A DNA stretch of 64,000 nt from Bacillota bacterium (GCA_023430975.1 JAEYYB010000131.1:1-64000); one strand, 5' to 3'. Numbered from the stretch's first letter, positions 50,989 through 60,130 are shown. Program-made: numbers and translations. Notes: a model not told the origin generated them from the letters alone.

Positions 50989-53307
50989 TTATCTATATAC
51001 CGGAGTAGGCGTATTAGTTTGTGGCGGTGTTGGTGTATCTGTTGCTGTAGGCGTTGCTGTTGGTGTTGGTGTATTTATTGGTGTTGCAGTATGTGTCGCT
51101 GTTGGAGTGGGCTTTGGTGTAGCTGTTGGTGTAGGTGATGCTGTTGCTCTATAAAGAGCTGAGTCAGGTATTAATTGCTTGGTTATGCCCTGCCCGGAAT
51201 ACCCTACTTCTAAAAAAGCCCCTCCATCCCTGTTAAAATAGTGGACATTGATTTCATGTTTTCCTGCTGCAAGGTAAATAGAACCGCTTTTTTCTGTTTT
51301 CGAATGCGTTCCATCATTATCAACTATCAGTCTGTTTCCGATATAAAGCTTACTTCCATCGTCTGATTTTGTATAGAACGTATAATATCCGCTCGTTGCT
51401 ATATTTACATATCCTGTAAATGTGTAGCCATAGTTTGCTGCAGTAGATGATATTTTGAAATTATCAATAACACCCTGACTTATTGCAGACATATTAGGAA
51501 AATTAGGCAACCCATCCCAACGTCCTTCATAATACTTGAAATTAAGTCCGTTAACAGTATAACCAGGGTTGTCAGGTGTTCTGTATATGGATGTTGGAGT
51601 AGGTGTATAAGCTGGAGTAGGTGTAGCCGTACTGTAGTTTACAGATATATTGTCAAACTCAGTATATGTGTCAACTGCCCTTACACCTATTGAGCCTCCT
51701 GTGTAAATGCTGTCAGTAACATCTATTAGTGCCGAATTCATGTCAGTAAGATAAACCCTGATGGAACTTCCAAGCCTAACAACCTTTATATTATATGTTG
51801 TGTATGGATTGACAGTAACCGAATAATACCCGATTGTTACTGCTGAATTGTCAGTTACCCTTAACAATTCCAGCCTGTCGTTGTTTGCATCTATTCCTAC
51901 ATAATAACCTCTAAATCCGTAAGAAGTATTTGTGGGATTGCTTACATTAAATATAACACCTGCATTTCCGGATGTTCCTATTGCCAAACTGGCTGTGTAG
52001 GTAAAATCTGTAAGATTAGTTGCTCCAGCAATTGATTTTGCTTCACCATTCGGACTTACAGCATATTTGTTGTTTTCCACCTTCCATGTACCATTATATG
52101 TGGTCCACCCATCAGCATTACCATCATTGAAGTTATCTGAAAATGCAATACCTGAAGCTGCAACAGTTGTTTGATAGAACTTGAACCAGTTCACTGAAAA
52201 CAAATATCCGCTTCCGCCGGTAAACTTTAAGCAAAGGTTATGAACGCCTTTGGTGTTTGTTATGTCTATTTTTTTGGTAGCCCATGTCTGCCAACCACCT
52301 GTTGGTGTTAATGTACATGTTCCAATGACAGTTCCTGAAACACTGTCCAGCCTTACTTCAATATATCCATTGCTGGATGAACCACTGGCATATCTTACTT
52401 CAAAGCTGTTAGCACCACTTGAAAAATCTATATTATCATAAATTACATAATCTCCATTTTCTATCCACTCAATATCCTTGCCGCCTTCAGTGCAGCTTGC
52501 AATTTCAACGCCTTTGCTGCTGTTAAAGTTTTCAGCTTCAATTTGTGTAAACGCACTCCTTGCTGCTATTGTAGGTGTTGCTGTAGGTGTTGGTGTACTT
52601 GTAGGCTTTGGTGTTACTGTAGGTGTTGGTGTGTAGTATGAGTTAAGAGCCTGCAGGAGATCTTTATCATTAAGAGCAGCGACCTGCTCCGCTTTGATAA
52701 CGCCCGTATCAACAAGTTTCCTAATCAGTGTTTTTTCTGTCCCCTTCATCTTTGTTTTTAATGCACTGTAAGAAGCAGCTACAACATCGTCCCTTATAAT
52801 AGACTGGCTTGATTTGTAGTATTTATATTCAACCGGCGAAATAAGTCCTATGTTTAATGCCTTATCAATTGATTCGCTCCAAACAAAGTCACCCTTTGAG
52901 TCATCGTATCCTAATGACCTTAATAGATATGTAATGTATTGGTTTGCAGTTACATTCATACCTGCACCAAACCTGTTGTTGCTAATTCCTGAAGTTAGTT
53001 GTATGGAATACGCATATGAAACATAATACTCAGCATAATGACCTGAAGGAATATCTGTAAAAATTGACTTGCTCTTCTGATTCTTTGCTGTTTGCTCAAG
53101 TCCTAAAAGTCTTAAAACCATAACGATTGACTGTTCTCTTGTCAATTCCTTTTCAAGCTCAAAACCTCTATCAGTACCTAAAAACAGGTTCAGGCTCTTT
53201 AATTTGTTTGCCAGATCAGTGTTCTGAACCGATGCAGCACCGATAAAATTAATTGATGCCAGCACTATCAACAAAGATAGCGATACTGAAATAACCCTTC
53301 TTTTCAT
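50989..53307 (-). CDS. Surface protein: SLH - CBM6 - LamG-like - PA14 with Thr-Pro tail
   Basis: A 772-residue exported protein. Signal peptide at about 1-25. An SLH-containing N-terminal region (25-215: LTREQSIVMVLRLLGL, FTDIPSGHYAEYYVSYAYSIQLTSG, VTANQYITYLLRSLGYD) should hold it to the cell wall. After a Thr-Pro linker come a CBM6-type module (about 250-385: IEAENFNSSKGVEI.. GGWQTWATKKIDI.. FSVNWFKFY), a LamG/DUF1080-like beta-sandwich (392-570), and a PA14 module (590-725: YYTFYTKSDDGSKLYI). It ends in a 45-residue Thr-Pro-Ala tail with no domain behind it. No catalytic domain is seen, so carbohydrate binding or adhesion is likely. Ribosome-binding site AGGAGGATTGATTAA. Confidence 0.83.
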   Translation of the reverse strand: MKRRVISVSLSLLIVLASINFIGAASVQNTDLANKLKSLNLFLGTDRGFELEKELTREQSIVMVLRLLGLEQTAKNQKSKSIFTDIPSGHYAEYYVSYAYSIQLTSGISNNRFGAGMNVTANQYITYLLRSLGYDDSKGDFVWSESIDKALNIGLISPVEYKYYKSSQSIIRDDVVAASYSALKTKMKGTEKTLIRKLVDTGVIKAEQVAALNDKDLLQALNSYYTPTPTVTPKPTSTPTPTATPTIAARSAFTQIEAENFNSSKGVEIASCTEGGKDIEWIENGDYVIYDNIDFSSGANSFEVRYASGSSSNGYIEVRLDSVSGTVIGTCTLTPTGGWQTWATKKIDITNTKGVHNLCLKFTGGSGYLFSVNWFKFYQTTVAASGIAFSDNFNDGNADGWTTYNGTWKVENNKYAVSPNGEAKSIAGATNLTDFTYTASLAIGTSGNAGVIFNVSNPTNTSYGFRGYYVGIDANNDRLELLRVTDNSAVTIGYYSVTVNPYTTYNIKVVRLGSSIRVYLTDMNSALIDVTDSIYTGGSIGVRAVDTYTEFDNISVNYSTATPTPAYTPTPTSIYRTPDNPGYTVNGLNFKYYEGRWDGLPNFPNMSAISQGVIDNFKISSTAANYGYTFTGYVNIATSGYYTFYTKSDDGSKLYIGNRLIVDNDGTHSKTEKSGSIYLAAGKHEINVHYFNRDGGAFLEVGYSGQGITKQLIPDSALYRATASPTPTATPKPTPTATHTATPINTPTPTATPTATDTPTPPQTNTPTPVYR

Positions 53308-53391
53308 TTAATCAATCCTCCTGTAAATCAATTTTATAAAATTAAAATTTTTTATAATTTTTTATCAACCGAAGTCAAAAAAATCACTCTA

Positions 53392-53489
53392 TATTAAAAG
53401 TGATAAATCTATACATTTGTCTTAAGCAAATCCCGTTGAACCGTTCGTTATTTGCTCCGCCAAATGTAAGATTATTAAAACTTTTAATA
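53392..53489. repeat. R1 palindromic element (98 bp, TA-flanked)
   Basis: Same ends as the copies at 40611 and 46904 (TATTAAAAGTG to CTTTTAATA), one T shorter in the left arm (CTATACATTTG). TA flanks at 53390-53391 and 53490-53491. Confidence 0.87.
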
Positions 53490-53510
53490 TAATATATAAT
53501 AAAATATTTA

Positions 53511-54377
53511 TTATGAATTTAAGTCATATATCCCCTTATCAAGACATAATTTTGCTCTTTCCCTTGTTTTTTCATCACCTTCGAGAGCTTCTTTCATAAA
53601 CTGTGGATTTTCCTTTAGAAACTTGGTCATTGCTGCTTTAGGATTATCAAGATAAGCTGCAATCATATCAAACTGACTTTGGTTTATATAGTTAGATTCC
53701 AATGCCATTTTAAACAAATCCTTATCAATATTGATCATTGAAAAAGGTGTTATATTATTGTTTTCAAGGAACTCAGAACCGCCCTGCATTCTGTCTACAA
53801 CAGCAACACTCCACAATATTTCGCCGCCAAGGCTCTTTATTGCAGGAATCCAAGCCCTCTCATAGCTTGACGCCTCATTTATGAGGTCAACAATATGAAG
53901 AACTTTTTTCCCATTTAGCTGAAAATCTGTAATAACTTCCCCACCATCTGTAAGGACTGCTTTTAAATCCTTGTATATTGTTATATGTGGCTTATTTAAT
54001 ATATGAGCTATAATTATTGAAAAGAACCAGTCTCTTCTTTCACCGCCTGATATGTACTCATAGGATTGAAGCTTTGGGTTATCCTTTATAAATAGCACCA
54101 TTTCGTCTATAAGCTCTTTGAAAATTTTATCGTTATTATAGTTTTCAAGAACTTTATCCAATACCTTCCCGGGACATCCAACAACATCTTTTTTTACTTC
54201 ATCAATTATTTTAAGTAAATTGTTAGCTTTTTCCTCACTCCCATATAGAAAATGAGTGTTTATGTAATAGGGCCCAATTGCTCCCGATGTATACCAAAAC
54301 GGCTTATCTTGCGGGCATACCCTAAGTGCTTCCGTTTCAAACAGCCATGAAACCAGTTTGTCTCTAAAATTATTCAT
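53511..54377 (-). CDS. Orotate phosphoribosyltransferase-like protein
   Basis: A 288-residue protein with FWYTSGAIGPYYINTHFLYG and ISGGERRDWFFSIIIAHILNKPHI, blocks seen in a clostridial branch of OPRTase-like proteins. The usual PRPP loop (VDDxxTTG) reads VDLINEASS, so the substrate site is altered and activity as PyrE is not certain. The C-terminal 70 residues are extra compared with the standard 190-210-residue PyrE. It lies in one direction with a phosphatase and pyrD, consistent with nucleotide metabolism. Start supported by GGAGGAGTAAAA. Confidence 0.7.
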   Translation of the reverse strand: MNNFRDKLVSWLFETEALRVCPQDKPFWYTSGAIGPYYINTHFLYGSEEKANNLLKIIDEVKKDVVGCPGKVLDKVLENYNNDKIFKELIDEMVLFIKDNPKLQSYEYISGGERRDWFFSIIIAHILNKPHITIYKDLKAVLTDGGEVITDFQLNGKKVLHIVDLINEASSYERAWIPAIKSLGGEILWSVAVVDRMQGGSEFLENNNITPFSMINIDKDLFKMALESNYINQSQFDMIAAYLDNPKAAMTKFLKENPQFMKEALEGDEKTRERAKLCLDKGIYDLNS

Positions 54378-54449
54378 TTTTACTCCTCCATATTAACACT
54401 TTTAATTTAGACGTTATTTGTATTTCAAAAGTTTCCTAAAACTAATAAT

Positions 54450-55133
54450 TTATCTTTGTCTTTCTTCGAATTCCTTTTCGTATTGGCTCCACCATTCCTG
54501 ATTATAAATGGTGCTCATTTCCCTGCCTAAATGTGAGGCATCGCCCTCCATTACAACATTATAATCACCATTCTCGTAATCGATAATAGTAACCGATGTG
54601 TTGTCATACCATTTTATATTAACCATTTCTTCCAGATCACAGCCCTTGAATCTGCACATCATTGCCTTAATAGCGGTTCCGTGTGTAACAATGCATATAT
54701 TCTTGCCTTTATTGTTATCTGCAATATACTGAACTTCCTTTAAAAGCCTCTCTTGGAACTCTTCCATTGATTCACCGTTAGGCATTTTGTGAACATGGGG
54801 CCTTTTTTCCCATGTTTCATTCTCTAATGGATATAAATCTGCAAGCTCATCCCATTTCTTCCCTTCCCAATCGCCTCCGTTAATTTCCTTCAGCTTGTCA
54901 GTCCTTATAATAGGAAGGTTCTTGATATTTGCTATATATTGTGCAGTTTGAAGGGTTCTTTTAAGGCTGCTTGAATATATGACATCAATTTTCACACCTT
55001 CAAGCCTTTTTGCTGCCAACTCTGCCTGTTTGTGTCCCTTTTCAGTAATTGGAGAGTCTGTCCATCCATGAAACTCCCTGTATAAATTTCCCTCAGCTTC
55101 TGCATGCCTTACAAAAATAAGCCTTGTACTCAT
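54450..55133 (-). CDS. Histidine phosphatase family protein
   Basis: A 227-residue phosphoglycerate-mutase-like phosphatase: the catalytic IFVRHAEAEGN, YSSSLKRTLQTAQYIA, MPNGESMEEFQERL and the second catalytic His in IVTHGTAIKAMM. Family members remove phosphate from sugars, nucleotides or alpha-ribazole phosphate; the substrate is not evident. Start supported by GTAGGAGGAACCA; it begins 17 bp after pyrD. Confidence 0.88.
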   Translation of the reverse strand: MSTRLIFVRHAEAEGNLYREFHGWTDSPITEKGHKQAELAAKRLEGVKIDVIYSSSLKRTLQTAQYIANIKNLPIIRTDKLKEINGGDWEGKKWDELADLYPLENETWEKRPHVHKMPNGESMEEFQERLLKEVQYIADNNKGKNICIVTHGTAIKAMMCRFKGCDLEEMVNIKWYDNTSVTIIDYENGDYNVVMEGDASHLGREMSTIYNQEWWSQYEKEFEERQR

Positions 55134-55150
55134 TGGTTCCTCCTACTTCA

Positions 55151-56107
55151 TTACTTGCATCCACATCCTGTTGATGTGTCGTTTAATTCCAGTGTTCCTA
55201 TTATATCCATTACACTGCTAATATTATACAGTTCAAGATATTTCTCTATTCCCTTGACAACATCATTGCATGCAGCAGGATTTACAAAATTCATGGTGCC
55301 TACCATAACCGCACTTGCTCCAGCAAGCAGGAACTCCACAGCATCCTCACCTGTGGATATGCCTCCCATCCCTATAACAGGAACCTTTACTGTATGGGCA
55401 ACCTCATAAACCATGCGAAGTGCAACAGGCTTAACAGCCGGACCTGAAAGTCCTCCGAAATTCTGGGCCAGTATTGGCCTTCTCTTATGGATATCGATGG
55501 CCATTCCAAGAATTGTATTTATAAGCGACAATGAATCGGCACCTGCATCTTCGGCAGCTTTAGCTATTTCCTTAATATTTGTAACATTAGGTGTAAGCTT
55601 GACTATAAGCGGCTTCTTACAATATGCTCTGACTCTTTTTGTCACCTCGGAAATTCCAGCACATGTGTTTCCGAAAGCAACCCCACCCTGCTTAACATTA
55701 GGGCATGAAACATTGAGTTCAATGGCATCAATATCCGCATCCTGTAAAGTTTCTGCCATTTTGCAATAATCTTCAATGGTATTTCCTGCAATATTTGCTA
55801 TTATTGCAGTGTTAAATTTCCTCAAAAATGGTATTTCCTCTTTAATAAAATGCTCAACCCCAGGATTCTGAAGTCCTACACTGTTTAATATACCGGCAGG
55901 TGTCTCGGCAATCCTCGGAGGCTTGTTGCCATGCCTTGGCTTAAGGGTAAGACCTTTAACAGATACTCCCCCTAGACCATTCAAGTCCATATAATCGGAG
56001 TATTCCCTGCCAAATCCGAATGTTCCGGATGCAGCAATTACTGGGTTATTTAGTTTAAGACCGCCGACTGTAACTGAAAGATCGGCTTTTTTATTTACAT
56101 TATTCAT
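55151..56107 (-). CDS. pyrD: Dihydroorotate dehydrogenase, class 1B catalytic subunit
   Basis: Oxidises dihydroorotate to orotate in pyrimidine synthesis. About 318 residues: NPVIAASGTFGFGREYSDYM, LNSVGLQNPGVEHF, ELNVSCPNVKQGGVAFG, LIVKLTPNVTNIKEIA, GGLSGPAVKPVALR, VIGMGGISTGEDAVEFLLAGASAVMVGT (FMN phosphate site). The class 1B enzyme normally pairs with PyrK, whose gene is not in the window. The last residues GCGCK are Cys-rich and unusual. ATG at 56107 with AGGGAG just upstream, or 56119. Confidence 0.93.
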   Translation of the reverse strand: MNNVNKKADLSVTVGGLKLNNPVIAASGTFGFGREYSDYMDLNGLGGVSVKGLTLKPRHGNKPPRIAETPAGILNSVGLQNPGVEHFIKEEIPFLRKFNTAIIANIAGNTIEDYCKMAETLQDADIDAIELNVSCPNVKQGGVAFGNTCAGISEVTKRVRAYCKKPLIVKLTPNVTNIKEIAKAAEDAGADSLSLINTILGMAIDIHKRRPILAQNFGGLSGPAVKPVALRMVYEVAHTVKVPVIGMGGISTGEDAVEFLLAGASAVMVGTMNFVNPAACNDVVKGIEKYLELYNISSVMDIIGTLELNDTSTGCGCK

Positions 56108-56224
56108 ATTCTCCCTCATTTTTTGTTATCCTTATTTTGTTATCCTTATATAAAAAGCAATTAATTTTATATATTTGTATATCACAAATCAATTAATCTT
56201 TTCATATTAACACTTTTCATATAT

Positions 56225-56323
56225 TATGAAAAGTTAATAATCTTTTACATTTGTCTATCGCAAATCCCGTAAAAGCGTTCGTTATTTGCTCTGACAAATG
56301 TAAGATTATTAAAACTTTTCATA
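56225..56323. repeat. R1 palindromic element (99 bp)
   Basis: TATGAAAAG to CTTTTCATA, the same subtype as 15035 but in opposite orientation, with the centre CGCAAATCCCGTAAAAGCG. The right flank is TA; the left flank reads AT, so the target copy has changed or shifted. It separates pyrD from the divergent sigI. Confidence 0.85.
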
Positions 56324-56524
56324 TATTTAAAATTCTTCATTTTATATAATACCATTTAATTGGACTGCTATCCATACAGTAATATAAATTTATCGTAAAA
56401 AAACTTATATCTATTACACTCAGTTCTGTATAATTATTTTTCATAAATATTTTTTAAAAATGATGTATATGCTGCTCTTAAAAATCATGCTTCTTATCGA
56501 ACAATATTGTGGAGGATGATATTA

Positions 56525-57187
56525 TTGCTTAACCTGAAGTTCTTTAAAAAACAAAGGCAGGAAAACGACCCATTAAGAGATATAATTATAAAAATCCGCA
56601 ATGGGGACCACACATTAAAAGAGAAATTAATAAGTGATTACCGTCCATTTATTCTTCAATCCGTATCAAAGGTTACAGGCAAATACGCAGATCCTGTTAA
56701 CAGTGAAGAGTCTAGTGTAGGCCTTATGGCCTTCGATGAGGCAATAAACTGTTATGATGAAAGTCAGAGCAGAAATTTCCTCAATTTTTCGGATGAGGTA
56801 ATTAGACGCAGGGTGATTGATTTTTTAAGAAAGAGCAGCAAATCCCAGGTAGAGTATCCCTTTACCTATTTCGAGAATGAGGAGAACAATAACTTTGAGG
56901 AAAAACACCTTAAGGTTGACTATGGTACGCCCACAGACAATGTAGAGGTTGAAGAGGAAATTATCTCATTCAAAAGGGATTTGATGAGATTTAATATATC
57001 CTTGTCCTCCCTCGCCTCTTCTGCTCCAAAGCATAAGGATTCAAAGCAGCTTTGCATAAAGCTTGCAAGAATAGTCGCGGACAATCAGGCATTGTACGAC
57101 AGGTTCATGCGAACAGGTAACATACCGATAACCGAGTTGACAAAGATTACAAATGTCTACCATGGGACTGTGATTTTATTCATTTGA
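56525..57187 (+). pseudogene. sigI: SigI-type sigma factor, C-terminus lost in a deletion
   Basis: A 220-residue sigma-I relative. Region-2-like core: LRDIIIKIRNGDHTLKEKLISDYRPFILQSVSKVTGKY, SSVGLMAFDEAINCYDESQSRNFLNFSDEVIRRRVIDFLRKS. The C-terminal promoter-reading part begins (LARIVADNQALYDRFMRTGNIPITELTKITNV) but stops where homologues continue with a helix-turn-helix ending about 30-35 residues later. The next bases already read as the RsgI N-terminal domain in another frame. It thus appears to have lost its -35 recognition end. Start is probably the TTG at 56525, nine bases after GGAGG. In cellulolytic clostridia these factors control cellulosome genes. Confidence 0.78.
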
Positions 57188-58371
57188 AAAGAAAATCAGG
57201 CATGTTTGTCGGACAGCAAATACAGTTTACATCTAATGATATAAAGAAGGAAAGAAAACCTCTTAATATTCTGTCGTTAGCGGTAAGTGCTGCTGCCATA
57301 TTACTTATAGCATCCCTGTATTTTATATTCTTCCAGAAAACCTCCGAAAATGATTTGAGCGGGATATATTGGTTTGTAGATATTGATATTAATCCAAGTA
57401 TTGAGTTTATGCTTGATAAGGATAACAAAGTTAAAAAAGCAGTGACTCTCAATAACGATGCACAAAAGCTTTTAAAAGATATGGATTATAATAATATGTA
57501 CCTTGAAAAAGCTATTACAGATATAATCGCTAAATCGGAAGATCTAGGTTTTATTAACATGGAAGACAGCAATATACTGGCATCTGTTTCTTTAAATGAT
57601 GCATATAAATATTATGGTAAAAATACACAGGAGCAGAAGGAATATATCGATAACCTTGTCAACATACTTAATATTTCATTAGAAGACAAGGCAGATAAAT
57701 ACCTTGTTACAAAGACTTCCCCCATAGTTAAAAGGAAGGCATCCAAAAATAATATTTCACTAGGTCGCCAGATTTATTACGACTACATGAGAAAAAATGG
57801 TGACGAAATAACCTTTGATAAAGCAAAAAATGAAGAAGCTTCTACTATGATTGAGAATTTGAGTGAATACAAATATACACCTGAAGAGAATGATTATACA
57901 AATTCTCCTTATGAATCAACACCCACAAATAAAGACAATACTGAGCCTTCATTACCAACAAAAGCATCAGCATCGGTTACACCAAAACCTACGCAAAAAA
58001 ATACAGCTACGGCCAAGCCAAAGCCTACACCCACCATCCAAAAAGTTCTTTATGACAATAGCACATTGCATGTTACAGCTTCAACCAAGAATGGTAATGT
58101 TGTATTGAAATGGACACCGCTTGAAGGCAAAGAATTTTTGTACTATAAGATTGTTATTTCAAAGAAAAACTCAAAACCCAAATATCCTGATGACGGCTAT
58201 ATGTATGCAATACCGGATATAAATACATCAAGCGTTACCGTAAGCATGGACTCTTCCTATAACGGCGGCGACTTTGGAGGCAAACTTGTTCCAGGTGAAA
58301 AGTATTACTTTGGAATAACAGCTGTTTTCAACAATAAAAAAATATACAGCAACATAATTTCAATGAAATAA
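57184..58371 (+). CDS. rsgI: RsgI-type anti-sigma factor, N-terminally truncated
   Basis: A 395-residue reading frame of the RsgI family, which senses polysaccharide outside and holds SigI inside. The N-terminal sigma-binding domain is cut: only its end (DCDFIHLKRKSGMFVGQQIQF, read partly upstream of any start) remains. One membrane helix at about 27-50, then the conserved extracytoplasmic part YWFVDIDINPSIEFMLDKDNKVKKAV, a Thr-Pro-Lys linker (about 245-285) and an FN3-like module (about 295-395). The only start in frame is TTG at 57184, overlapping the sigI stop by 4 bp. Control of SigI by the usual domain is therefore doubtful. Confidence 0.75.
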   Translation: MKRKSGMFVGQQIQFTSNDIKKERKPLNILSLAVSAAAILLIASLYFIFFQKTSENDLSGIYWFVDIDINPSIEFMLDKDNKVKKAVTLNNDAQKLLKDMDYNNMYLEKAITDIIAKSEDLGFINMEDSNILASVSLNDAYKYYGKNTQEQKEYIDNLVNILNISLEDKADKYLVTKTSPIVKRKASKNNISLGRQIYYDYMRKNGDEITFDKAKNEEASTMIENLSEYKYTPEENDYTNSPYESTPTNKDNTEPSLPTKASASVTPKPTQKNTATAKPKPTPTIQKVLYDNSTLHVTASTKNGNVVLKWTPLEGKEFLYYKIVISKKNSKPKYPDDGYMYAIPDINTSSVTVSMDSSYNGGDFGGKLVPGEKYYFGITAVFNNKKIYSNIISMK

Positions 58372-58728
58372 CCCGGTACCTCGACACCTACTCCAAAACC
58401 AAGTGCAGCTCAAAGTACGGCTCCAAAACTTACTGCTTCGGTTGGAAATGATGCAATCAAACTGTCCTGGACACCTAATAAGCGAGAAGGTTTTGTATAT
58501 TACAAGGTTGTTATATCCAAATCAAATCCTCATCCTGTATACCCTGAGGATGGCTATATGTGGTATTCAAGTGAGGAAACCTCATACTCTGTATACAGCT
58601 CTACCGGATATAACGGAGGAGACTTTGGAGGCAAGCTGGTATCGGGTCAAAAGTATTACTTCAGCATAACTTATGTGTACAATGATAAAAAAATCAGTTC
58701 CAACACACTGTATCTCACATGCCCGTAG
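58372..58728 (+). pseudogene. In-frame continuation of rsgI beyond a TAA stop: second FN3-like module
   Basis: Directly after the TAA at 58369-58371 the same frame stays open for 118 codons to TAG (58726-58728). It reads a Thr-Pro linker (PGTSTPTPKPSAAQ) and a module closely related to the preceding one: LTASVGNDAIKLSWTPNK, YYKVVISKS, GYNGGDFGGKLVSGQKYYFSI. The ancestor therefore had two tandem modules. One base change (TAA) now separates them unless read through. Confidence 0.82.
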
Positions 58729-58845
58729 GGTAATATTGAATGCCTTACTAAAACATGATTGAAATATAACTATTCTATATAAACAGATAAGAAGGATACA
58801 AGGTTGCACTTTATAGCCAAGTATCCTTTTTTGATGCAATCAATT

Positions 58846-58874
58846 ATATTAAACGTGTTAATAATCTTACATTA
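58846..58874. repeat. R1 fragment (left arm)
   Basis: TATTAAACGTGTTAATAATCTTACATT matches one R1 arm (read in two parts: TATTAAACGTG and TTAATAATCTTACATT). The other arm is missing. It lies upstream of the DUF4474 gene, which has a full R1 at its other end. Confidence 0.6.
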
Positions 58875-58949
58875 ATCTTGTTTTTTGTCACACATAAGGT
58901 TCCTACAATAATATTATGTTATATAATCACATTATTGGGAGAGACTCTT

Positions 58950-59990
58950 ATGTTAAGTCATCTATCGGATAGTATTAGTACTGTCAAACTATATTTATCA
59001 CTATTTCTTAGCACTACCATCATAACAAACCTGATAATAACACTGTCAATTGTGCTGGGTATTTCATTAATTTACATTTTATTATCCAAAATGTATCCTT
59101 ACATACTCCGGCCCTTTAATTTTTTAAGGTCGCTTTTTAAAGGGATTTTCTCAAGCTTGGATGAGGGCCAGTTGCAATCCACCCCCGAAATTGATAAGAC
59201 CATTGAGGTTGCCGGCTTTTCATATGACCCTGACCAGGATATGTTTTACTCAAATATAGATTCCTGGCAAAGAAAGTTCGGGTATTGCCGTCTATATGAT
59301 GAAGCAACAGTACCGTTTGGTATGATCGTAGACTGCGAGCCTGTTTACTTCGATTACGATGGTAAAAAGTGGCTCATCGAGTTTTGGAAAGGTCAGTATG
59401 ATATGTGTACCGGATGTGAAATTGGTATTTATTATACCGACAAGTCTGATTTTGCGATTCCTAATGTTTTCAACGATACTTTGTATAAATGTGTTGATGA
59501 TGAAAATCAGTTGTATATGGAATTCACCTTAAAAAAATTTGACGAGGTGCTGTTTAAACGTGGTGAGAAACACTGGTGGCTGACAGGCTTTAAACTGGGT
59601 GAATTTTCAGAAACATATGAATTATCAATGGACATAGTAATTACATTTAATAAAGAAGAAATGCTTTATGAATTTATTAAAGGCCTTAAAAATGCCAATT
59701 ACTCTGATTATGAATTTGCTATCGAAGATAATAGCGTTTATATCAACTTTGAATACGCGCACACACCACAGCCTCTGTCAAGAATCAAACAGGTGGAATG
59801 GATTATCCAAAGGAAAAATGAGGCTTTATGCGAAAAGTACATTGAGCTGACAGCAGGGTGCATGAATATGCCTGAAAAATTGAAAGTGTTAAAAGAACAA
59901 GCACCTGACCTTTACAAAAAAGTTCTAAACCCTGGAAAATCTATAGCAATATTTGATGTCTATAAAAAAATCAAAAACTATCTTAGATGA
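58950..59990 (+). CDS. DUF4474 domain membrane protein
   Basis: A 346-residue protein with two N-terminal hydrophobic segments (about 10-25 and 30-47) followed by a soluble domain. Residues about 85-245 match DUF4474: AGFSYDPDQDMFYSNIDSWQRKFGYCRLYDEATVPFGMIVDCEPVYFDY, WLIEFWKGQYDMCTGCEIGIYY. Function is unknown. The ATG at 58950 has GGGAGAGACTCTT upstream; a TTG at 58878 would add a further hydrophobic start but lacks a binding site. The stop TGA (59988-59990) falls within the first bases of an R1 element. Confidence 0.78.
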   Translation: MLSHLSDSISTVKLYLSLFLSTTIITNLIITLSIVLGISLIYILLSKMYPYILRPFNFLRSLFKGIFSSLDEGQLQSTPEIDKTIEVAGFSYDPDQDMFYSNIDSWQRKFGYCRLYDEATVPFGMIVDCEPVYFDYDGKKWLIEFWKGQYDMCTGCEIGIYYTDKSDFAIPNVFNDTLYKCVDDENQLYMEFTLKKFDEVLFKRGEKHWWLTGFKLGEFSETYELSMDIVITFNKEEMLYEFIKGLKNANYSDYEFAIEDNSVYINFEYAHTPQPLSRIKQVEWIIQRKNEALCEKYIELTAGCMNMPEKLKVLKEQAPDLYKKVLNPGKSIAIFDVYKKIKNYLR

Positions 59991-60084
59991 AAAGTGAATA
60001 ATCTTTTACATTTGTCTATCGCAAATCCCGTAAAAGCGTTCGTTATTAGCTCTGACAAATGTAAGATTATTAACACTTTTAATA
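59986..60084. repeat. R1 palindromic element (99 bp, mixed ends)
   Basis: Left end GATGAAAAGTG (TATG subtype) and right end CTTTTAATA (TATT subtype), TA at 59984-59985 and 60085-60086. It begins inside the stop codon region of the DUF4474 gene and may act as its terminator. Confidence 0.83.
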
Positions 60085-60130
60085 TAGCTAAGAAATAACG
60101 CTTTTATTTAACTTAACAGGGGTTTTTACT

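Noticed and set aside
57180..57452. Minus-strand frame across the rsgI start
   Set aside because: Antisense to the conserved membrane and RsgI core; no ribosome-binding site.
58403..58669. An 88-codon plus-strand frame
   Set aside because: It is out of frame with the conserved module encoded at 58372-58728 and shows no protein features; the conserved reading is the rsgI frame.
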